Positions 24,701 through 36,700 of a stretch of DNA of 64,000 bases are shown here, piece after piece; position 1 is the first letter of the stretch; every line of letters begins with the position of its first letter. The position numbers and the translations under genes were made by a program. The notes under the pieces were generated by a model that had not been told where the DNA came from, did no database searches, and saw only the letters and a program-made list of their open reading frames with translations. Source of the stretch: Clytia hemisphaerica (lineage: Eukaryota; Cnidaria; Hydrozoa; Leptothecata; Clytiidae); NCBI GenBank assembly GCA_902728285.1, contig CACVBU010000178.1, positions 1,302,001 to 1,366,000 of the forward strand. The letters run 5' to 3'.

Positions 24701-27700
24701 AAGCAAAACGACAAGTTGTTCGTTCTCCCGTAGCAGAAGGACGAGTTGTTTACTCTCCCAAAGCAGAAGGACAAGTTGTACACTCTCCCGAAGTAAAAGG
24801 CCGAGTAGTTCACTCTCCAGTTTCTTACCAACGAAGAACACCAGTGGATGTCGAACAAAGGAAAGTGACGTCACCAGAACACGTTATGAGATACACACCA
24901 CATGATGAAGATGATGACTCATCATTTTTTGAAGATCAACGAGCCTACGAAGAATATGAAGAATACGAAAATGAAAACGAGTTTGACGATGAGCAGACGT
25001 ACTATGATAACCGTTCTGTGATTCGAAAACCACAAAGAGCTGTCATGCCGGAAGCTGTCGCTCCAAAGGGATTACCACCAATCCCAACTCACGTCTTTTC
25101 AGCCAAGAGAGCTGCTCCTGAATCCAAAGTTAAAATCTTCAACGAGAAAGTCAAATCTTACAACAATATTGGATCTACTGGTTATGGGAAATCTAAACCA
25201 AGACGAAACGAATTCAACAAGGCCACTGTTTTGCCACCTGTTCAAAACAGAGTCGTCAAACGCCAGCCAAATGTTGCTGAACCACAACAATACATACATT
25301 CTGAATACGAACTTGCCATCAAACGTACATCCATCAAAGGAATCGTCAAACCAAGCCTTTTGAACAAAGATATTTTCCGTTTACGTGATCCGACAGTTCG
25401 TCTACGTGGTGCACCAAAACAACAAGACGTTCGCCAAGAGTTGAATAAAACTCCAGTTTTACCATCTATCCCTCAACAAAGAGATCTGATTCAATCCACC
25501 TCTCCACAAAACCAGATTCGCCGGAGCTGTGTTGCTTCACAAAACCAAGTTCGCCAAAGCTGTATTGCTCCACAAAACCAAGCTCCTCAAACCTTAGCAT
25601 TGCCAAGGATTCCTCAACCACCAACTCAACCAAAACAATCCATCAAACAAACTGGCTCTAGAATTCCACGACTGCCAAACATCCAACAAACACAACCACT
25701 ACAAGGACAAATACAAGGCCGTATTCCACAGCCACCAAAAGGCGAAAGCATGAGACATACAGCAAACAAATTCATGAAACGCAGAATCGCAAGATTCCAA
25801 TGAACACAAAAACAATAAAAACACTACAAAAAGCTAAAAAAAAACTTTCGTAAATAATTTTTGATAAAAATTTCAACACCGGGTCTTTTCTTATCTTACA
25901 ATATATATCTTTCTCCGTATAAATATATCTTGTGCTTTATTCCCAGATTCCTTGATATAATTAAAACTAATATCTCTTTGGAGGTAAGATCATTTTTAGT
26001 GCGTTTGATGTATTTTGAAGAATCTTCTGAATTTGAAAATGAAGATTGAAAAGGTGTACTCTTAAGTTCCAAATAAACGGGGGGGGTGACCTAAATGCCG
26101 GGGGGTTTGGAAATTGTACTTCTAAAAACCCAAAAATAAGGTAATTATAGGCTAAAATCACGCTATTTAGAGAAAAATAAGGGGCCTTCTCTTTGAAAGC
26201 TGAAAATAATCTTAAAAATTAATAGACGGGGGGGTTCCTAATAAGGTCCAGGGGGGTTTGAAATTTTTTTGAACAATTAACAAGCGGGGGGGGGGGTTTA
26301 TTTGGAACCTAAGAGTAAACGTACGGACTGCCAATTTTTTTTCACCTTCCGCAAATTTATGAAGACCTTGTTGTAGTGAACCCGTTTTTCGAAAATATAC
26401 CTTATCGGGGAAAACTTCGTCGGGGAAAAGTGACGAAATTTTGGCCAAGTGACGAATATTTTTCCCCGACGACATTTTCCCCGACGACATTTTCCCCGAC
26501 GAAGGGATGATGATGATAGCCTTGGATAGATAGATACATTAATCATTAACGTTTGCCGTCGAATGTTCTTAACTTTTTGAGTTTTAAGCCTAAAATGTTC
26601 TTAAAGTTCTTTTTTTTAAACATAGGTGTTTTAGAGTCCGAAAAGTCTTAAATTGTTTTTAAGTTGTTCTTAATATTCTGGCCATATCGAAGCCTTTTCG
26701 TTATATGATTCGTTTTTATAAAAAAAGGGTATTCTTACCTTTGTTCTTGTAAATTTTGAAACTTCAAGTTCACATTGACTTGAAACGACCAACTGTCCTT
26801 TATCATTGGGACACACTCTCTTCTGACTACAGTGATGAGTTAAAGTACCATCCACACCATGAACAAATAACATATGTTCATGATTGCAATCGTGGTGTTC
26901 TGTTGTTTTGTATATGAGAAGTGTACCATCTGCAACGTGTTGACATGTGTCTATAGCCTTAAGTTTGATACACATTGGTGAGTGGTAGTATAAGGCTTTG
27001 GTAGTGATTGGTGTAGGTGTGACGAATTGATCTGCGAAAAAAATAAAGGGTAAAGTCTTATGACATTTTGCCATCACAAGCGACTTTTAATACAAATGAA
27101 ATATAGCTTTCAGTTTTAAGGAACGATACAGACGTCCTGGGACACTAGAGAACTTCCTCGAAAGTTAAAAGCCTCATTTTCCGTTACAATATACATAACC
27201 GATAACTGATTTTTTCAAATCTTCTAAAAAAAACATTTTCACGGAAATTTCATTTTTGCAAACATCCCCAACGTAATAAATCCACTAACCATCATCTTTT
27301 CCGCAACCAAACATTTCAATTGCCATGCATGGGTAATCTTTTTTGCCCCAATATTTGGGGATAAATTTGAAATATCTGCCATAGACACGTGGTGAGAGTT
27401 GACTGAGGTGACCTTTATATCGTTCCTCTGTACCGGCTATCAGCTATTGAAATGAAGAAAAATAAACGAAATATGTAGGGATATTGAGTTAAATAAATCC
27501 ACCCGTCCCAACCTCGACGAAAATCATCCAGGTGCAGTTTTTAATGAGCTCTGTGATTAGTTCGTATCAGTTACAAACCGTTATTACTCCCTCGATTTTC
27601 TGATTCAAATCTAATAACCACTACTCGAACCCATAGCCACTATGAGTACTATGTTGGAATGGCCCTAAATCAAGATTTAGGCTATATATTGGACGGAGGA

Positions 27701-30700
27701 TCGAGACGAAAATACCATTAGATGCTAGGAATTCCCAACATGTTTCGGCCAGGGCCGTTTTCAAGTTCAAGATTTTAGCTATATGTTTATGAAGTTATTT
27801 TGATATTTGATGAACAGTGGTATATTAGTAGCAGAGAATTTTGTTGAAACACAGAATGGTCAATGAAAGAGAGAGGAAATCTTCCAGTGAAACCTTTTTG
27901 CTATCACCACAACTTGATCCATCTCTCATAACTTCGTCTTTTGGACACTAAAAAGCAAGGAGATAATCAATATTTTAACAGATATAATTATTGAAATTTG
28001 TTTATCTTACAAGAATAAGTTTTGGCAAACGGATAAATTTTCAAATTTTCGTACAAATTTTTAAGGAAATTCGGCAAAACTTCTTCTCGCCAAAAACTTC
28101 TACCTTAAATGTAAGCATTTATTTTGATCGCGTAAACATTGATAAAACCCCTAATCTACCTTAAGTGGATAAATTTTGGCGGGGATTAAATTTGGCGAAT
28201 TTGGCCAAAATTTGGCCAAAATTTGCCAAATTAAATCCTCGCCAAAATTTCCAAATTCGGCAATTCGCCAAATTAAATCCCCGCAAAATTTAACAAAAAG
28301 AGAATTATGTGAAAAATCACAACTTTTTAGTATATTTCAGTGTAACAAAATTTCCAATTCGCCAAATTAAATCCCCACCAAAAATCGTATTCTGGCCGAT
28401 CGCCAAAATTTATCCACCTAAAAATTCTATGTTTACTTACTTTTGCTGAGTCACCTGTACAAAACTCTGGAAGATCACAATTACTCTCGGATGAGCGACA
28501 TAGTTCGCCTTGCTTTTTGAACTGAAAAGAGAAAATTGACAAGAAGTAGAATTGAAGTTTAACATTTAAACTGAAAATTTAAAACAAACAAAATGCTTCC
28601 GTCAATTTTTTGCAATGACAACGCCCGTTAAATGAACTTAACAAGTACTGGGAAGGGGTTAAGGCTCATGGAATCCTTATGGCTAAAAGAGCCCCTCCCC
28701 ACCGCCCTTTAGTAACGCCATCATGTCAAAATGTTCGATCATAAAAATCAGGAAAGCTAAGCATGGCCGAAGTAATGCATTATTTGGCATCACGCCATCA
28801 CGCCAACCCCCCGAGGGTTTCAATATCTTAATATACTAAATGAGTTTATGAAAAATGTCTGTAACGCTAGCCCAGTAACATATTAAGGTTTCTAAAATTT
28901 GAACGCCGCGGCTGGAAAACCTATCCTCCTTCGATACAAAAAGTCTCGCGCTAAGTTTGACAAGCGTAGAAAACTCGGATAGAGAAGACTCGACACTGCT
29001 ATTTGTAAACGAAAAAAGTTCTGACGTCAATTTCATGAAAAACTACTGTGACGTCACAAAGTTTCAAATAAAAAGGTGTGGCATTTTTGTTGCACGATTT
29101 CGAATTATTTTATATCAACACACGCAACGAAATCCAACATTGTTGTTTGATGATTAAACTTCGTCTAACATTATTTAAAAAGGTTTCAATGTTGGTTGCA
29201 TTGCATATGCGTCGGTCTTAAGCTGTCCGCATGTGAAGCCAACAAACGGAAAAACCTTCAGTGCTCAATCGCAAAGCGCGAGCCTCTCCTTCACAACTAA
29301 GGCTTTTTCTTTCCTAGAAGCAACCCTCTCATCAACTCAGACACCTTTGGGCGTCTGCAACGACGGGTACCCTCGATAATTTTGACAGGGTCACTATGGC
29401 ATTTCATTGAACACAAACTTCCGTTATCTTAAAAAGACATATCATCGAGGGTTACAGACACAAAATTTTGACTAATGTAGAAAGTTTAGAAGTATAATTT
29501 TTATTATTGTATTCGGCGGCATTTTAAGCCAAAACTATGTCAGGAATTAACCCACATTATAGTATTTTAAAGGCTTTTGATGTGCAAGCAAAACCGTTAA
29601 CCGGCGTTTGCGACGACGGGAACCGTCTAGTTAGAACTAATGATATTTCACTGAATAGAGGCAATAATTGCAACGTTATTCTTATAAATTTCAAATTGAA
29701 GTAAAGTAAGTTGTTATAAAAAGCATCCTACCAGGCACTTTTGACTACAGCACGTGGGTGAGTTTTGATAGCTGCACTGCGCATGTGCTTTGAGTCGACA
29801 ATGGTGTGGTTGACAACACGGATCGATCTTTGAACACATCTGAATAGAGAAAGAAATATTCATATTTATATCGTATCGTTAAGTCTGGAAATTTTTTAAT
29901 AGGTCTGCTAAAATAAGATGCTTGGTCAATGTTTTTTTGCAAGGAAACTGAAATTTGTTGGCTACTTCTTCCTTTGTTATGTAAACTATAAGTTATATTT
30001 TTTTTCTCAATCTAGGATACTCTAGGGTCTCTAGGGTGGAGCCTGGAGGTTACTATCTTCCCAATTTCGGCCCAATCTAGTATATCTCTTGTTCTCAGCA
30101 CATATACGTCTAATTACAGTGGCTTTCGTTAATTCGAGCTTCTATTATCCGAACCTTTCTTTAATTCGAACTAAATCTCAGATCCCGTCAAAACATTAAC
30201 AAGAATGACACAAGTGATGTAAAAACGTCTAGTTAGAATTAGGCTCCATTTGATTTTTGATTCGGTGAATTGTTGTCCTGCCGATCCTGACTGGATCCAA
30301 AATGTTTCACAATATGAAGCGTGTTATATCAAATTCTGTATACCTCGGGTGTTCCGCAGTCACATTCTTCGTTCCCTTCGATGATTCCATTGCCACATAC
30401 TGCTACTACAGTCTATGTGTAAAGAGATAATGATAATCTATCGTCTCCGCATCAAAATTTAAATAAATCAAAAACGGTTACAGTCAGAACCATCAAGCAG
30501 ATTCCTTTGTGTCAGAACCAACCTAGCTGGCACACAACGTTGTTTCAACGTTCATCTAACGTTATATGGACGTTATGAACATTAGATAAACGTTGAAACA
30601 ACGTTGTGTGCCAGCTGGGAGCAAGTAGACTTTCTTTGTTTTGCTTATTTGAGAGAATGAGGAAGCACACCAGTGCTGAGTACGTCGTTTCACTGGCATA

Positions 30701-33700
30701 ACTCATACTCCTTTTTGGTTTTAATGCAATTAAAGTGTATCAGAGGAAGCACAAAACTGTGGGCTGTATACATTAGGAGTCTGAACCTTTCATGTCGATT
30801 TTTATCTGATTGGTTCAGACAAGACACTGCAAGAGCTTCAAAATCGTCCTTGAAAAACACCTTGAACACCAGAGAAAAGACTGAATGGTTCAGAAACTTG
30901 CCGGTGTTTGAGGTAATGCATTTTGCCTTGGATTTTGTGGAGAAAATTGATAGTTGATTTATGGAAATCCCAGAAACAAAAGAAATGCTTAAAACACATC
31001 ACTTCGGGAGGTGAGGTGTTTTTGAGAAAAAGTTTTTGCCAAAAACACCCGACAAATCACGAAAGGTTCAGAAAAAGTGTTTCAGACAAAGTGTTTTCAG
31101 GGTTTTTGGGACTTTTTGACATGACGAAAGGTTCAGGCTCTACCTCTAGTTGTGTACTTTGTTTTGATGTTTTTGATTTGGACGAGACTTACTGATTTTG
31201 GATAATTTGATAGACACGCGTAATCCTTTTTGGCGAAATACTTTAAACTGCAATCGGAGAACCCTGGTTTACTTGATCTAAATAAATAATAGTTAGAATT
31301 AGTCTCCCGAGTAATTTGATTTATTTGACTTCTCTGATATTACTTCGAATGCTGATAATTTATTCAAAGCATTGACTGTATTCTAGACGACGTCATATTT
31401 TCCTTCGTTTTGAGTGTAAAACTCAGACTCTTCAAGAATGAGGCCTAAAAGCCTGGAGCTGTCTACCTTATCGGCCAAAACTTAGTCGACCCTAAGTGAC
31501 TAAATTTTGGCTTGGTGAGTAAAATTAGGGCCGACTAAGTTTTGGCCGATAAGGTATTGTAGATTAGTGTTGATGTCACAAAATGGATCAACATAAAAAG
31601 TGCTAAAAGTTGAGTTTAATAAATCAGAAGACCATTGTGATCATAAGAAATTCAGTATTATTTCTTCACAGATGATCGTAAATACAAAAAATTTCATTTT
31701 TTGACTTACTTAGATCCTTTCATGAAGCACCCTCTTTCTGATAAACATCGACATGTATCACCATCTGAAACATAAAGTTCCGTGTTCTGTTTATAATCTA
31801 CATTTTTTTTCTGGAATAGCCCAAAAGTAACGCTAATTGCAGGACGGGATGCCACCGTTGATAACCACAGAGGGAATGAGTGATTTAGACGATTTAGCAA
31901 ATGATTTAAAACTATTGATATGCTGTTCCAGAAAAAAACTTGTACCCCTTATGTTCAGTAGGACTTGTTTGGGAAAGGTGACCCACCCTGGATTTTTTGT
32001 TCAATTTTTAAGGACCCCCTTTGGATTTTTTTTTCTTCTTTTGGACCACCCTCGATTTTCCTCCTCATTTTATTAACCACCCTGGATTTTTTCACTCGAA
32101 AAATCAGACTACCCTGGATTTCGGATTTACACCTCCTCAACATGGAGGTACAGACTATTTCTGGAATAGCCCAATGTATGAGCAAACTCAATAAAAAGTC
32201 ATCCTACGCTTAAATTTTATGGACCGAAATGACAAAGAAAAGTCAAAGCTACTAGCTTACCATGAGGAAAGTTTAGGGTATGACCAATTTCATGTCCCAA
32301 CACAAATACTGGTCCACTGATATCGTAAAATGACCACTAGAAACACGAAAAGAAGGATACTCAAAGTTTGAACCGGGAATATAAGCGAGTGAATATTATT
32401 TATTTATATAAAGTAATAAGTTTCCTGTTAGGAATTTCACCCAAAATCGGTGAAGTAGAATTCAATTCCCCAAATCAGGATAAAATTCTGATAATGTTTG
32501 ATTATCGGTATTAATAACGGAGGTTTCCGGACTAGCAGTTACCAGTAATTTCATTAATCAGACTAACAAAGAAATCTTGCCGCTTAAAGTGATCAGATTC
32601 AAAGACAATCCTACATTCGAACATTTGCAAATATCAACCTTTCCATCTTTTGGACAAATGGAATTTCCCAAACAACATTTCAGTTTGACATTTTTGCTGA
32701 CCCAACATTAGAGTCAGATAAATATTGTTGTACTGGGGTTTTGCTTTGTTTTTGATAGACTGGTGAATGAAAAATTAACTCAAATTCTCAAATTCTTGTT
32801 TCTAGGCCGGCGAATTCATAGCAAGGCAAGTGTATTGATTAGCATAAAAATATACTTGAGGTGGCAAACCACCAAATTTTTAAACCGGCAAATGGTAATT
32901 TTTTTCGTGCCTTGGACTGGGCGAAATTCGCCAATAAAACCCCTGGTTTTAACATGTTGTATCAGCTTTATAATTCACTTACTCCGACAATGGAAGTAGC
33001 GAGTGATGAACAAGTTGCTCCAACAAATGCTAAACCGATCACTCCATTATGCCATGAGCGATGACTAAAAAGTTAAAATACAGTAGCATTCATTTTTAGA
33101 AAACCCTAATTTCATACTTCAGTTGGGCTTTCTAACTTCTAACAGTCTTTTCTAAAGAGTCACCAAAATCATAAATTTCAAAATTACATTCATCGACGTT
33201 ATTAAGGTTAGAATTGAGAAAAATGGTCTATTTTTTTAAGGATCAAGTAAAAATATATTTTGTATTGCTTTTTGCAAGAGCAGCAAACAGCTTCATATGT
33301 ATAGATTGGCTTTAAAGCATCAAGATATTGTAGATGCCGTTGATATCGGGTCTGTGTACAGACTAGGTACATCTATGGCTAGAATATTTAGGACTTACTT
33401 ATTTAGGACAACCTTACCTTAGGAAAACTGCATTATCGATGGATAAAAAAGACAAATCTTTCATGATGACATCTTTGTAATATTTCGAGAAAGCTCCCAA
33501 TTCTTCGTGAGCCCATAAAGAACGTGTAAAATGTGGACCCTCTTTTTGAATCTCTATGGCAACCAAAACCAGCCTTATATTGATGGCTTGATATGACTGA
33601 AATGGAAATTATTTGGAGGAATTTAAATGAGTTTTAACTAGTTCAAAATATTGGTTTAAGGTTTATTCGGTCAAGGTTTAAACACTACACGAGCACGACA

Positions 33701-36700
33701 ATGCTTGTTTTAAGTCTCATGGGTATTCCTAAAATTTGGAGTTTTTGGCTAAAAGTATTAGATTAGATTAGAATTAGAATATAGAATTATTGCAGGCTAA
33801 GCTGAAAATCCCACCAAAAGAGCCATAAGGGCCCCTTTTCACACCCTCGAAAGTCCCTCAAAGGGAAACAAAAACCAATGAAAAGCAAATCGATTCTCTG
33901 TAAGGGTTCCAAAATTACGAAAATCTAAAATTGACTCCCTCAAAGGGTCATAAATTCTTGAAATTTTGGCTGAAATTTTTGGGAAATAGTCCTACAAAGG
34001 TTGGCAGAAACACAAAAAATGGACAAAATTTTCGAAATTCAGTCTCTCTGGGTCTATTTCCAAACTTTGGCTCGGACATACCCCTCAATCTCTCAAACCT
34101 AGTACCCCCCCTGGGATTAAAAGTTATTCCTTACCATATCAAGTTGTGAAACAGTATGTAGAGCTTTTTCAATGACCAACTTTTCATCTCGACCATAATA
34201 TTCAAACTGGAAATTTAGAAAAATTAGAAATCGATAATATACCAAGCGCTTTTTTTGATTCGATTTTGACGTTGTAGAACCATTCGCTGGAAAACTGCCA
34301 ACATACTTAAAAAGACAGTCATCAAGTCACGAGTTAACCTTAGAAGATTAGGCTGTTCTATTTACAATTCATACTCTTAGGTGCCGAATAAACGTACCCC
34401 CGCTTTTTTCCAACCCCCCGGACTTTATTAGGACCCCCCCCCTAAATTTAGTCTATTTTGACCCTTTTTAGGCTTTTTAAAGGTCCATTTTCCAGCCCCC
34501 CGGTAATTGGGTCCCCCCGTTTATTTAATTTAAAAATTTTTTCCAACCAACCCCCCCCCCCCCGCTTTATTTTGACCCCCCAGTTTATTCGGCACCTGAG
34601 AGTACAAGGGGAAGACGAACCTTTTCAAGTAAAAAATAATAATTATTGAAAATGTGTAGATACCTCCTGCAAAATAGCCCTAGGTAAAAATTCTTTTTCA
34701 TACCTTAAAAGGAGGGTGGACGAACTAAAACCAGTGTTTTACCCGCTAGAAGTTTTAAAATATTTTTTACCCCCTGGAAAGTAAAAAAAAGCTTTCCTTA
34801 GACCTCATGGATAATTCTTCAAAAAATAATTTTTTGCTTCAGACTGCAATAGATTTACCGGGTGTCCCAAAAAAAGCTTTACATGATTTCAAACGGGTAT
34901 TAACTGACGTTTTGACTTCCAATCAACACAAAATTTTACGCAAAGTAGATTTAGGCCATTTTACTTATTGTGTTAAAATCTTAGACATCAGTACATAATT
35001 TGCTTTTTACGCAAGTATGTTTGTATTATTTTTAACTTACAATTTGCCTGTCAATGCTGACAAAGATCTCAACGAACTTAGTTACATTGCTTTTGAGATA
35101 TGGCATGTAAACGTTTTCTGTATTCGCCAGGTGCACTGTCTATAAATAAAAGAAAGAATTGGATTTTATATTAAAATTGATTACTGGCCCTTTAAAATGA
35201 CATCAGCCTGAAAATTCGTAAAATAAACTTTCTTTATCAAACTTGTTACCTGTTATTGTCTAAGACAATGCAGTTTTTCCCTAAAACAATCAACCGTAAA
35301 ACTGCGACCGAGCAAATAACGTCACTTATTTTCTAATGTGAACGCACTAGACCAATTAACCGGGGAAGTTTAACCCAGATTGCTTGTGATTCTAAGCATT
35401 GATTAGAGGGTTTGTTTGTTTGTAATTGTTATTTATCGTTGACATAAAAACAAATAGCTACGAATCTAATACAAGTCAACCTATTTACAACTTATAGTTC
35501 TTAAATGAAGCCGACACCATCAATGTACACTTTACATATTCTACACGGACATAACGTTGGTTTCCAATGCTTAATTTTGTCTTTAAATTCTTTAAGGTCA
35601 TTAAGATGTCGAAGTTCTTTGGGAACTAATTCCCATATTTTTGGGCCTTAAAAATAAATAAACTACTATCTTGAAATCTTACATTGTCTTTAGTTACTTT
35701 GTGTGTGGTTATGATTTTGTCTGGATGCTCATCAAGTGCTGGTGCATCCTCAGAATCTGGAATGAAAGGTTGTCACGTGTCAAACCTTTTTTACTGTAAA
35801 TTATACCTTATTACACGAATATTACTAGGCAAGTATTCAACGGCCTTGAAATTGAAACTGTTTTTTCAAGAACACCATGGCTGGTTTTGATTAAAGGGGT
35901 TTTTATTAATACAAAATTTTTCACTTCATGTTAATAAAATGACTAGTAATCTTCGTGTATAATAAGGTAGATAGTACCGTAACTTTGTGTAATGCCGACT
36001 TACCTTGTCTAATTTCGTCATAACAACTATCTGGTCTTTAAAATGTTTAGATGAAACCTTCTGAAGAAGCTGTTTAAAAAAATCACTTAAACTACTTGTA
36101 AATACTTTGCAGACCAGATAGTGGCTAATGTGCGTGGAAGGTATGTCGACATTACACGAAGCTACGGTAAATTAATAGTGGTTATAGGATAGTCCATAAA
36201 TAATGATACTTGGTTTTTGATTATTCGAGAACTGTTCTGTCACTACAGAATAACCTTTCTTACATTCACTCTCAGCGATAAAGTCGGTTCTTATTTGGCC
36301 GTCATCTAGGGCAATTATTATACAAAGAGACCTTTTTACGATGATCTAATGACGTGGTGTTTGAACCCAAATATCTTTCCTATCAGATCCAAACAACAAA
36401 ATTTAAATCTTACCGAATCTTTGGTCTTCTGGATGAAAAATCTCATGATCTAAAGTAATAGATATTTAAGTAGCAGGTTATGACAAAATTTCTTAAATAT
36501 GTAGAGAGATTTCATTGAATATAAAAGGGTTAAAACTGTCACTGAATCTCTACATATATTTAAGAGACAATGGACTTTTACAGAAATACAGTACATCATG
36601 TAATCACAATCTTCAGGTGAACAGAGTTGAAATTCCCTTAGATTCCCATTCAATTCCTCTATGCTCTGAGAATAGCCAAACTTCGTTTTGTGAAAATAGA

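Noticed and set aside
24265..24905. Open frames on the other strand and in other frames across the decapeptide repeats
   Set aside because: They are created by the 30-base periodicity and contain only monotonous repeats.
19235..27947. Two interleaved genes on the same strand instead of one protein with a permuted domain
   Set aside because: Considered seriously. All junctions of the single-gene model are in phase, and an independent gene would still have its discoidin halves in the wrong order. Not fully excluded without cDNA.
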